A stretch of 8,423 nt of DNA, taken from contig JANXLO010000402.1 of NCBI GenBank assembly GCA_025355115.1, forward strand, positions 1 through 8,423. Reading direction: 5' to 3'. Source of the stretch: Chthonomonadaceae bacterium (lineage in GTDB: Bacteria; Armatimonadota; Chthonomonadetes; Chthonomonadales; Chthonomonadaceae). A program made the position numbers and the translations under genes. The stretch's first letter is position 1. The number at the start of each line of letters is the position of its first letter. Below are positions 1-6,273 of this stretch, piece after piece. The notes beneath the pieces were generated by a model, which did no database searches, was not told where the DNA came from, and saw nothing but the letters and a program-made list of their open reading frames with translations.

Positions 1-75
1 GAATCCGCGCTCTATGAACTACTGCAGTGTGCCGGAACCCCACAGTTTCGGGAGATCCTGAAAATCATCAAATGA
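1..75 (+). CDS. 3' end of an unidentified protein (partial)
   Basis: Frame 1 is open from the window edge to TGA at 73-75 and gives 24 residues ending in ...TPQFREILKIIK. I do not recognise the family from this tail. The mixed hydrophobic and basic helix-like ending looks like a soluble protein's C-terminus. The stop lies only 13 nt before the ATG of the MFS transporter, so the two are probably cotranscribed. The reading frame is supported by the absence of stops and by this tight spacing; the rest of the gene lies outside the window. Confidence 0.55.
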   Translation, partial: ESALYELLQCAGTPQFREILKIIK

Positions 76-78
76 CGC

Positions 79-85
79 GAGAGGA
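79..85 (+). promoter_or_regulatory. Shine-Dalgarno of the MFS gene
   Basis: A GAGAGGA stretch lies just upstream of ATG 89 and just after the stop of the preceding gene. The AGAGG core is 4 nt from the ATG, somewhat close but usable. It supports ATG 89, and therefore supports that the rarA-like N-terminal tail of the transporter is translated. Confidence 0.5.
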
Positions 86-88
86 CTG

Positions 89-1408
89 ATGGCAAATTCG
101 AAAGTGCCGGACAATCTTTTCGAGCCTTCGGCTGATGAAGGGACACTTTCCGACTCTTCTCCGCACCCCTGGCGAGTTCTCGGCTATGCGATACTGCTGC
201 TCCTGCTGTTCGCTATCGGCAATAGCGGGGTCTCCGGTGTTCCCCTTCAATTCATTTTAAAAAACAGCTTGAAGCTGTCGCCGCAGTGGATGTCCGTCTT
301 CGGCATGCTCACGGACATTCCTGCCTATTTGGGATTCGCGTTCGGTTTTTTGCGGGATCGTTGGCGTCCGTTTGGGCGAGGAGATCGAGGCTATTTTCTG
401 TTTTTGCCGCTGCTGATGGCTGGGACGGAACTCCTGCTTTCGCTCGGGCCGTTCACCTACCTGCGTGTGCTGGCCGTCATGATGCTCTTTGCGACGTTTG
501 CGATCTGGCTGGGTGCGGCAGTGAACGGACTTCTGACCGCCATCGGGCAGTACAACGGCATGGCAGGGAGGCTCGCTGTTGTTCTGTTGGTTGTGCCGCG
601 TCTTGTCGGTATAGCCTCCAATGCGATCGGTGGACATCTCTCCGACAAGTCCCATCAACACATGGCCTTTCTAATCTCCGCCGCGCTGTGTCTGCCCATG
701 CTGCTGCTCGGATTCTTCAAGCCTCGCAGCGCCTTCGCGCACGAAGCGGCCGTCACTCGCACCGTCCCGGAAAATGTGCTTCAAGCCCTGCGCAGACTGG
801 CCCGGCATCGTGCCATCTATCTGCCTGCCATCATTGTCTTCCTGTGGGCTTTCGCGCCGGGATGGGGAACTCCGCTGTTCTTTTACCTGACGAACACGGT
901 CAAGCTCTCCGAGGCTGCCTATGGCAACAGCATGGCGCTGATTGGAGTTGGCACCCTGGTCTCTGCTTTGGGCTATAGCCTGCTCTGCACACGGCTTGCG
1001 CTGCGGCCTCTGCTCTACTGGGGAACGCTGCTGGGCGTCATCGGTTGCCCTCTGTTCCTGCTGATCCACAATCAGGCCCAGGCTTATGGCATCGCGTTTC
1101 TGGCCGGTGTCTCCCTCAGTGTAGCCCTCTGCTCCTTCAACGATCTTCTTATTCGGTGCTGCCCGCCTGAACTCGAGGGCGCGGCGTTCCTCTTCGTGGG
1201 AGCGGCCAGCGCGATTGCGGCGGACACCAGCGATCTATTCGGCTCCTGGCTGTTCGAGAAGGGCGGGTTTACGCTCGCCCTGACCGTCAGCACGATTTTT
1301 ACCGCCCTGATCTTCGTAGTACTGCCATTCGTGCCGCGCGCCATCACCGCGCCGCGCGAGGGGGAGCGCCTGACCGAAGCGATTGTACCTGCGACAGCGA
1401 CGCCATGA
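89..1408 (+). CDS. MFS transporter, BT1/folate-biopterin-transporter-like, with a RarA-like N-terminal tail
   Basis: This is a 439-aa integral membrane protein of MFS type with about 11-12 hydrophobic segments, the first at residues 31-55. The loop GFLRDRWRPFGRGDRGYF (86-103) matches the MFS loop 2-3 signature (G-x-L-x-D-R), and the style (LKNSLKLSPQ..., then LTDIPAYLGF) resembles the BT1/FBT group. A second cytoplasmic loop at about 210-240 precedes the second half. The substrate cannot be read from the sequence. The odd part is the soluble N-terminal tail: residues 1-14 (MANSKVPDNLFEPS) match the first 14 residues of RarA encoded at 2662, with 24 identical nucleotides (108-131). The rest of the tail to residue 28 is weakly similar or unrelated. 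The gene follows the partial upstream gene by 13 nt. No clear terminator follows it; the next 51 nt lead straight into the rarA relic. The transporter call is firm; the family assignment is moderate. Confidence 0.85.
   Translation: MANSKVPDNLFEPSADEGTLSDSSPHPWRVLGYAILLLLLFAIGNSGVSGVPLQFILKNSLKLSPQWMSVFGMLTDIPAYLGFAFGFLRDRWRPFGRGDRGYFLFLPLLMAGTELLLSLGPFTYLRVLAVMMLFATFAIWLGAAVNGLLTAIGQYNGMAGRLAVVLLVVPRLVGIASNAIGGHLSDKSHQHMAFLISAALCLPMLLLGFFKPRSAFAHEAAVTRTVPENVLQALRRLARHRAIYLPAIIVFLWAFAPGWGTPLFFYLTNTVKLSEAAYGNSMALIGVGTLVSALGYSLLCTRLALRPLLYWGTLLGVIGCPLFLLIHNQAQAYGIAFLAGVSLSVALCSFNDLLIRCCPPELEGAAFLFVGAASAIAADTSDLFGSWLFEKGGFTLALTVSTIFTALIFVVLPFVPRAITAPREGERLTEAIVPATATP
108..131 (+). repeat. 24-bp direct repeat shared with the rarA 5' end (copy 1)
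   Basis: This 24-bp stretch inside codons 7-15 of the MFS gene is identical to 2681-2704 in rarA and encodes DNLFEPS in the same frame. It lies at the same distance from the start codon in both genes (ATG plus 19 nt). The flanking codons 1-6 are also similar (ATG GCA AAt/g TCg/t). Identity at wobble positions points to shared DNA origin rather than only a shared peptide motif. Confidence 0.85.
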
Positions 1409-1459
1409 TCCCGAAGAGAGTGGGAACTGGAGGAGGGCTGTCCGGGCGGGAGAGAGCCT

Positions 1460-1614
1460 GTGGCGAAGTATGAATCTGCCGAGAATTTTTTTGTCGCGTC
1501 GGACATCGCGAACTCCTCTAGTCTGCAGCCCAAGCTGGCTCCGACGCGCCGACTGCGGTTCGGATGCAACCGCGTCACCCGGAGGAGGTCGTGGGTCAAG
1601 AGAGCGAAGCGTGA
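1460..1614 (+). pseudogene. rarA (relic): Truncated, frameshifted relic of the rarA 5' end
   Basis: This stretch aligns with rarA codons 1-49 (2662-2808). From GTG 1460 the first 24 codons align without gaps (53 of 72 nt identical by hand count; AKxExAxNxF...SDI..SSSL is shared). A net one-base deletion near 1541-1548 then shifts the frame. From 1549 to 1605 the alignment resumes ungapped (45 of 57 nt): relic PTAVRMQPRHPEEVVGQES against RarA PLAARMRPRNLEEFVGQES. The restored frame ends at TGA 1612-1614, before anything corresponding to the Walker A region. Because the two halves are in different frames, no RarA-like product can be made. The GTG frame alone would give a 52-aa peptide ending at 1618. 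The copy is more diverged from rarA than the MFS leader is, so it is probably older or came from a different rarA allele. Confidence 0.8.
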
Positions 1615-1669
1615 GTGAGCGTGGCTCCTAACGCCACCGCTGACGCCGCTCCCTCCGCCTAAATTCAAT

Positions 1670-2404
1670 TCACATACAATGCGCTGCGGCGGAGTGATCC
1701 CCGAGCAATCTTTCGATCTGCTGCAGCCGTGCCTGCTCAAGCGGTTTGAGGCGATCCGTTGCCGCGTCGAGCACCACTGGGTTGGCCTTCAGTGGATCTC
1801 CTTGGCAGAAGGGCGGCTCGGAAACGTACTGAAGGATCAACTCCGCCTCATCTGCCACTGCGTCGCCAGCAAGTCCCCGTACCACCTCCAGTGCAGCGTC
1901 TATCCCCGCCGAGACTCCGCCTCCGGTGACCCGATTGCGGTCGCGCACGAATCGGGGGTAGCCGGGCATGACGCGCACCTCCGGAAACAGCTGCAGGCAG
2001 GACAATGCCGCCCAGTGCGTAGTCGCATTATAGCCGTCCAACAGTCCCGCGACGGCCAGCAACAGCGATCCCACGCAGACGGAGGAGACGACTTCGGCCT
2101 GCGCCGCCTGCGTCTTCAAGAACCCCTGATAGGCCGGATCGACCATCATCTCCACTTGGCCGGAGCCGCCAGGAACCATCAGCACAGTGCAAGATGGGCA
2201 GTCGGCAAAGCTGACGTCCGGCGTAATCAGCACCCCCTCGGCGGTCTGCACCGGGTTCTTATCCGCCGCTACCAGTAGGCACTTCAACCCGGGCACGACT
2301 CCGAACACCTGCACTGGGCCAGCGATGTCCAGCACAGCGACTTTCGGATAGATCGGCATGCAGATCGTCCATGTTGACGGATTCGGAGCAGATGCGCTAT
2401 TCAT
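1670..2404 (-). CDS. DJ-1/PfpI family protein, isocyanide (isonitrile) hydratase-like
   Basis: This 244-aa cytoplasmic protein of the DJ-1/ThiJ/PfpI superfamily is closest in style to Pseudomonas isocyanide hydratase InhA, which hydrates isonitriles to N-substituted formamides. Visible matches are LDIAGPVQVF (25-34, with D26 equivalent to the InhA active-site Asp), a VPGGSG turn (77-82), the nucleophile elbow SSVCVGS (107-113, C110), LLDGYNATTHW (121-131), and RFVRDRNRVTGGGVSAGID (151-169). Length is slightly above the usual ~228 aa owing to short extensions at both ends. InhA has Thr directly after the nucleophilic Cys; here it is Val111, which may alter activity. ATG 2404 is preceded by AGAGGAAA (10 nt from the AGGA core to the ATG). 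The gene is convergent with the MFS gene and relic, and divergent from rarA. GlxA-type transcription factors share this domain, but no AraC helix-turn-helix domain is present. Confidence 0.85.
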   Translation of the reverse strand: MNSASAPNPSTWTICMPIYPKVAVLDIAGPVQVFGVVPGLKCLLVAADKNPVQTAEGVLITPDVSFADCPSCTVLMVPGGSGQVEMMVDPAYQGFLKTQAAQAEVVSSVCVGSLLLAVAGLLDGYNATTHWAALSCLQLFPEVRVMPGYPRFVRDRNRVTGGGVSAGIDAALEVVRGLAGDAVADEAELILQYVSEPPFCQGDPLKANPVVLDAATDRLKPLEQARLQQIERLLGDHSAAAHCM

Positions 2405-2588
2405 AAATCATGTTTCCTCTAGTTTCGGGGCCGGTAATGCTTGCATCGTTGGTTATGATCCTGGCAGTTCGGCGTATTGGGGAGATCACTTTGCCGACAC
2501 TCCATCAGGTCCAGCACGGGCCGCCGTCCCCGCCTTGTGTCCACGGCCATGATACCCCACTTACGGTACATGGTTATCGGATGTCAGA
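2405..2588. other. Intergenic region between divergent DJ-1-like gene and rarA
   Basis: This region must hold the minus-strand promoter of the DJ-1-like gene, but I see no convincing -10/-35 pair for it. Short plus-strand open frames here (60-64 codons) have no recognisable motif and overlap the DJ-1-like start or coding sequence, so I do not call them genes. No hairpin terminator or repeat is obvious. Confidence 0.5.
2413..2420 (-). promoter_or_regulatory. Shine-Dalgarno of the DJ-1/PfpI gene with an overlapping mini-ORF
   Basis: On the minus strand AGAGGAAA precedes two ATGs. The nearer one (2411) opens a four-codon ORF ending in TAG at 2399-2397. The farther one (2404) starts the DJ-1-like protein in another frame. 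The mini-ORF overlaps the true start codon, so ribosomes could load on either. This arrangement may be accidental. Confidence 0.4.
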
Positions 2589-2617
2589 TTGACTCATTTC
2601 CGTGATGCAGGTACAAT
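2589..2617 (+). promoter_or_regulatory. Near-consensus sigma-70-type promoter of rarA
   Basis: TTGACT (2589-2594) and TACAAT (2612-2617) are separated by exactly 17 nt, each one mismatch from the housekeeping consensus. The expected transcription start is near 2624, giving a leader of about 38 nt before ATG 2662. It probably drives rarA, the downstream glycoside hydrolase and perhaps the 125-aa protein. Confidence 0.75.
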
Positions 2618-2649
2618 CCACGCAGGCTGCCCGAAACGTACCGGGCCGC

Positions 2650-2655
2650 AGGTGA
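2650..2655 (+). promoter_or_regulatory. Shine-Dalgarno of rarA
   Basis: AGGTGA lies 6 nt upstream of ATG 2662. It fixes the start at the methionine that gives the DNLFEPS-containing N-terminus, so that this segment is part of RarA rather than upstream sequence. Confidence 0.65.
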
Positions 2656-2661
2656 AATATT

Positions 2662-4035
2662 ATGGCAAAGTCTGAAGGTGCGGACAATCTTTTCGAGCCT
2701 TCGGATATCGTGGGCTCCTCCAGTCTGCCGCCCGAGCCAGGCGCAGACGCTCCGCTCGCGGCTCGGATGCGACCGCGTAACCTCGAGGAGTTCGTTGGGC
2801 AGGAGAGCGTGGTCGGGCCGGGAACGCTGCTGCGGCGCTCAATAGAGCGCGATCAGCTTCAGTCCGCCATTTTCTGGGGCCCGCCTGGCAGCGGCAAATC
2901 GACGCTGGCGCAGATCATCGCCCGCGCAACTCTGGGGCATTTCGAGAACTTCAGTGCGGTGACTAGCGGTGTGGCCGACATACGGAGGGTGATCGCGGGC
3001 TCGAAGGAGCGCCGCCGTATCTCGGGCAAGCGAACTCTGCTGTTCATCGACGAGATCCATCGCTGGAACAAGGCGCAGCAGGATGCGCTTCTGCCCCACG
3101 TCGAGGACGGAACCGTTATCCTGATCGGGGCGACGACCGAGAACCCGTTCTTCGAGGTCAACGCGCCGCTGCTCTCCCGCTCACGCCTTTTTCGTTTTGA
3201 ACGCCTCTCCGACGCAACCGTCCGCAACCTGCTGGAGCGCGCGCTGATAGACCACGAGCGGGGCCTTGGCGGGATGCGTCTCACCGCCGACCCGGAGGCG
3301 CTGGACTTTCTTGCGCAGATCGCGGGAGGCGATGCGCGGTTCGCGCTCGGCGCACTGGAGGCCGCGGCCTTGAACTGCCCGGCGGACGCAGAGGGCAGAC
3401 GCTTTCTCACGCTCGCGACGGCAGAGGAGGGCGCACAGGCCCGCGTCCTCGCCTACGACAAGACGGGCGACGAGCACTACGACACCATCTCCGCGTTCAT
3501 CAAGAGCATTCGCGGCTCCGATCCCGACGCCGGACTCTACTGGCTGGCTAAGATGCTGCTGGCCGGAGAGGACATCAAGTTCATCGCCCGCCGTCTGGTC
3601 ATCCTTGCCAGCGAGGACATCGGCAATGCGGATCCCCTGGCTCTGGTCATCGCGAATGCGGCGGCGCAGACCGTGATGTTCATCGGGATGCCGGAGGCGC
3701 AGCTGACGCTTTCGCAGACGGTCTGCTACCTGGCCGCCGCCCCCAAAAGCAACGCCGCGACCATCGCCATTGGCCGAGCCACCGAGGAGTTGCGCTCTCA
3801 CGGCTCCCGTCCCGTGCCCGTCCCCCTGCGCGACGGCCACTATCCCGGCGGCAAGAGCCTTGGCCACGGCGTCGGCTACCTCTATCCCCACGATTTCCCA
3901 AATCACCACGTCGAGCAGCAGTACCTCCCCGACGGCGTGGAAGGCCTCCCCTTCTACGAGCCCACAGAGGAGGGCACCGAGGCCAAACTCAAACGCCGTA
4001 TGGAGGAACGCAAACCGAAAGTTCAGGGGAGTTGA
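2662..4035 (+). CDS. rarA: Replication-associated recombination protein RarA (MgsA/WRNIP1 family AAA+ ATPase)
   Basis: This is a 457-aa clamp-loader-like AAA+ ATPase acting at stalled replication forks in the cytoplasm; E. coli RarA (447 aa) is similar in length. Domains in order: an N-terminal tail DNLFEPS (8-14), equivalent to SDNTFQP in E. coli RarA but separated from PLAARMRP (31-38) by a longer linker; Walker A GPPGSGKST (73-81); Walker B LLFIDEIHR (126-134); sensor 1 IGATTENP (155-162); the arginine-finger segment LLSRSR (170-175); and sensor 2 GDARFALGALE (223-233). The C-terminal tetramerisation part is recognisable from KSIRGSDPDAGLYW (281-294), ASEDIGNADP (316-325) and YLAAAPKSNA (356-365). 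The last 25 residues are charged. All ATPase residues are present, so the gene looks functional. It has its own promoter and is followed 2 nt later by a secreted glycosidase gene. Its 5' end is the source or sister of two other copies at 89 and 1460. Confidence 0.96.
   Translation: MAKSEGADNLFEPSDIVGSSSLPPEPGADAPLAARMRPRNLEEFVGQESVVGPGTLLRRSIERDQLQSAIFWGPPGSGKSTLAQIIARATLGHFENFSAVTSGVADIRRVIAGSKERRRISGKRTLLFIDEIHRWNKAQQDALLPHVEDGTVILIGATTENPFFEVNAPLLSRSRLFRFERLSDATVRNLLERALIDHERGLGGMRLTADPEALDFLAQIAGGDARFALGALEAAALNCPADAEGRRFLTLATAEEGAQARVLAYDKTGDEHYDTISAFIKSIRGSDPDAGLYWLAKMLLAGEDIKFIARRLVILASEDIGNADPLALVIANAAAQTVMFIGMPEAQLTLSQTVCYLAAAPKSNAATIAIGRATEELRSHGSRPVPVPLRDGHYPGGKSLGHGVGYLYPHDFPNHHVEQQYLPDGVEGLPFYEPTEEGTEAKLKRRMEERKPKVQGS
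2681..2704 (+). repeat. 24-bp direct repeat shared with the MFS gene (copy 2)
   Basis: This is identical to 108-131 and lies at the same offset from the start codon. It encodes the DNLFEPS segment of RarA. The corresponding part of the relic (about 1479-1502) is recognisable but diverged. Confidence 0.85.
4026..4031 (+). promoter_or_regulatory. Shine-Dalgarno of the GH39-like gene, inside the rarA 3' end
   Basis: GGGGAG overlaps the last codons of rarA and lies 6 nt before ATG 4038. It favours ATG 4038 over TTG 4032 (no spacing) and over ATG 4083 (only a weak upstream purine run). The position implies translational coupling with rarA. Confidence 0.6.
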
Positions 4036-4037
4036 CT

Positions 4038-5804
4038 ATGCTACCGAGTCATGATAGACAGCCGATACGGTGCGAAGCGCGAATGAAGCTAGCATGGCTG
4101 ATGATGCTATTCGGAGCATGCGGAATGGGAGCTTCGGCAATGGGCCAGGAGGCGATTTCAGCGAAGGCGATTGAAATCCGCGTGGATGCCGGTCAGGCAA
4201 CGGGGGCGATGACTCCCATCTGGCGGTTCTGGGGATACGATGAGCCGAACTACACCTACATGAAGGACGGGAAGCGGCTCCTCTCGCAGCTCGCCGCGCT
4301 TAGCCCGGCGACCGTCTATGTCCGCACCCACAACTTGCTCACGTCAGGAGATGGGACTCCTGCGCTGAAGTGGGGATCAACGGGCATCTACCGTGAGGAC
4401 GCGGCCGGAAACCCGCTCTACGACTGGACGATCTCCGACCGCATTTTCGACACCTACCTGGAGCGCGGGATGAAGCCCTACGTCCAGATAGGCTTCATGC
4501 CCGAGGCGCTCTCGACGCGCCCCTTTCCCTATCGCCATAACTGGATTCCCGGCGGCAAAAACCCGCTCGACACCGGCTGGGCCTACCCGCCAAAGGACTA
4601 CAAAAAGTGGGCGGAGCTAGTCTATCAATGGACTCGCCACTGCATCGCGAAATACGGCAAATCCGAAGTCGAGAAGTGGTACTGGGAGGTCTGGAACGAG
4701 CCGGACATCTTCTACTGGCATGGCACCCCGGAGGAGTACCACAAGCTCTACGACTACGCGACAGATGCTGTAAAGCGTGCGCTGCCCGCAGCCAGGGTAG
4801 GCGGCCCGGAGACCACAAGCCCTCGCAGCGACCACGCGGCGAGTTATCTGCACGGGTTTCTCGAGCACTGCCTGCGCGGCGTCAACTACGCCACCGGCAA
4901 AAAAGGCTCTCCGCTGGACTTCATTTCGTTCCATGCCAAGGGCGCGCCAACGGTCGTGAACGGCCATGTTCGAATGGGCCTTGGGGCAGAGTTGCAGGAC
5001 ATCGACCGGGGGTTCGCCATCGTCGCCTCCTACCCGGAGTTGCGCAGGCGGCCCATCGTGATCGGCGAGTGCGACCCGGACGGCTGCGCGGCTTGCCCCG
5101 GCAGCCTCTATCCTGCAAACAACTACCGCAGCGGCACCCTCTATGCCAGCTATACCGCGGCGGCCTATTCCCGCATCTACGAACTGGCGGACAAGCACGG
5201 CGTCAACATCGAGGGCGCGGTGACGTGGGCGTTCGAATTCGAGAATCAGCCCTATTTCGCGGGCTTTCGGGCGATGGCGACCAATGGGCTGGCCCTGCCC
5301 GTGCTGAACGTTTTTCGCATGTTCGGGCAGATGGGCGGCGAGCGGATCTCGGTGCAGGATCTCTCCTATCCTGGCGTGGAGGCTCTGGCCCAGCATGGCG
5401 TTCGCAGCGCTCCGGATGTTCATGCGCTGGCCAGCAGACAGGAGGGCCGGATTGCCGTCATGCTCTGGAACTACCATGACGACGACCTGCCGGGGCCTAC
5501 GGCTCCGGTCACTCTCACGGTCCGCGGGCTGCCTAAATCCGTCCATGAGGTTCTCCTGCATCGTTATGCAATCGACGAGCGCCACAGCAACGTCTACACC
5601 GCCTGGCTCGGCATGGGATCGCCGCAGAATCCGACGCAGGAGGAGATCGCAGCACTCGAGCAGGCCTCCGATCTCGCGCTTGCGGTCTCCCCGGAATGGA
5701 TTCACGTCGAGAACGGAGAGGCGACCCTGCATCTGATTTTGCCGCGCCAATCCGTCTTCCTGCTGACTTTCACGGTGGCTGTCGCGCCGAAGCCGCGCCG
5801 ATGA
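4038..5804 (+). CDS. Secreted glycoside hydrolase, GH39-like
   Basis: This 588-aa (from ATG 4038) exported (beta/alpha)8-barrel glycosidase resembles family GH39 (beta-xylosidase/alpha-L-iduronidase clan, retaining). The putative acid/base Glu is in WYWEVWNEPD (E221), and the putative nucleophile is E344 in RPIVIGECDPDG. Other barrel hallmarks are RFWGYDEPNY (63-72), TVYVRTHN near strand 2, DFISFHAKG (295-303) and TWAFEFENQPYF (396-407). A beta-rich C-terminal domain occupies about 450-588. Cysteines 345, 350 and 353 cluster next to the nucleophile. A signal peptide is clear: MKLAWLMMLFGACGMGASA, with likely cleavage after ASA or AMG. It begins at ATG 4083, so translation from 4038 gives an unusually long basic n-region; start 4083 is the alternative. 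The substrate (xyloside, uronide or other plant or microbial polysaccharide) cannot be decided. It lies 2 nt after rarA, a functionally unrelated partner. Confidence 0.85.
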   Translation: MLPSHDRQPIRCEARMKLAWLMMLFGACGMGASAMGQEAISAKAIEIRVDAGQATGAMTPIWRFWGYDEPNYTYMKDGKRLLSQLAALSPATVYVRTHNLLTSGDGTPALKWGSTGIYREDAAGNPLYDWTISDRIFDTYLERGMKPYVQIGFMPEALSTRPFPYRHNWIPGGKNPLDTGWAYPPKDYKKWAELVYQWTRHCIAKYGKSEVEKWYWEVWNEPDIFYWHGTPEEYHKLYDYATDAVKRALPAARVGGPETTSPRSDHAASYLHGFLEHCLRGVNYATGKKGSPLDFISFHAKGAPTVVNGHVRMGLGAELQDIDRGFAIVASYPELRRRPIVIGECDPDGCAACPGSLYPANNYRSGTLYASYTAAAYSRIYELADKHGVNIEGAVTWAFEFENQPYFAGFRAMATNGLALPVLNVFRMFGQMGGERISVQDLSYPGVEALAQHGVRSAPDVHALASRQEGRIAVMLWNYHDDDLPGPTAPVTLTVRGLPKSVHEVLLHRYAIDERHSNVYTAWLGMGSPQNPTQEEIAALEQASDLALAVSPEWIHVENGEATLHLILPRQSVFLLTFTVAVAPKPRR

Positions 5805-5870
5805 CCACTCGCATTTTCGCCGTCAGTAGCCAATCACTAGATCTACAGCTTGAGAAGGAAGGCGGGAGAC

Positions 5871-6248
5871 ATGGAGAATGATCAGACGACCCAGGAGACG
5901 TTCGCGGCGCTGAAGGCGATTTTGGAGCCATTCGCCTCGCGGCTTGTCGTCGTCAAGGACGGGCCGGACGGCTACTATCTCGACACGACGCACATCATGA
6001 AAAGCAAGAAGCCGCTCTCGTTCGGGGCGGTCACCATCGGCAAAAATTACATAAGCTTCCATCTCGTTCCAATCTACTTCTTCACGGATCTGCTCGAGGG
6101 GATGTCGAAGGGACTGAGGGCGCGGAAGCAGGGCAAGGCCTGCTTCAACTTCAAGCAGTCGGACCCGGAGCTGTTCGAGGAGCTGGCGAAGCTGACGCAA
6201 GCTGGCTATGAGCGATTTCACAGCGAGGGCAGTCTGGAGGCGATCTGA
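5871..6248 (+). CDS. Conserved hypothetical protein, possibly DUF1801/YdhG-like
   Basis: This is a 125-aa soluble protein without signal peptide or membrane segment. The core reads as a small alpha/beta fold: helix LKAILEPFASRLVVVKD (14-30), YYLDT, then KKPLSFGAVTIGKNYISFHL (46-65), a helical middle (72-88) and GKACFNFKQSDPELFEELAKL (88-108). The GKNYISFHL and GK-C-FNFK pattern recalls the DUF1801/YdhG-like group (small proteins with KKHISLY-type strands), but I hold that loosely and propose no function. ATG 5871 is chosen over TTG 5850 because AAGGA and GGGAG precede the ATG. It follows the glycosidase by 66 nt with no visible terminator, so it may be the third gene of the rarA transcript. 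Confidence 0.75.
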   Translation: MENDQTTQETFAALKAILEPFASRLVVVKDGPDGYYLDTTHIMKSKKPLSFGAVTIGKNYISFHLVPIYFFTDLLEGMSKGLRARKQGKACFNFKQSDPELFEELAKLTQAGYERFHSEGSLEAI

Positions 6249-6273
6249 CAAATCATCCCTTCTTGCATGAATG

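Noticed and set aside
1383..1631. 82-codon plus-strand open frame spanning the MFS end and the relic
   Set aside because: It is in neither of the two frames that match RarA, overlaps the end of the transporter, and is rich in Arg/Ser as expected of an out-of-frame GC-rich read.
1616..1640. Small hairpin (GTGGC...GCCAC) between the relic and the DJ-1-like gene as a bidirectional terminator
   Set aside because: The stem is only 5 bp (8 with a bulge) and there is no U-tract on either strand, so termination cannot be supported.
1084..1740. 218-codon minus-strand open frame opposite the MFS gene and relic
   Set aside because: It runs antisense to the transporter, overlaps the 3' end of the DJ-1-like gene and has low-complexity Arg/Ser composition with no family motif.
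2358..2592. Two short plus-strand open frames (64 and 60 codons) upstream of rarA
   Set aside because: There is no Shine-Dalgarno or motif, one starts inside the DJ-1-like coding region, and the rarA promoter begins at their end.
3181..3909. 242-codon minus-strand open frame opposite rarA
   Set aside because: It is a mirror of the RarA codons; the RarA motifs on the plus strand are unambiguous.
4617..5750. 377-codon minus-strand open frame opposite the GH39-like gene
   Set aside because: Long antisense frames are common in high-GC coding DNA. The plus-strand product has clear catalytic motifs, whereas this one is Arg/Ala/Gly-rich without recognisable domains.
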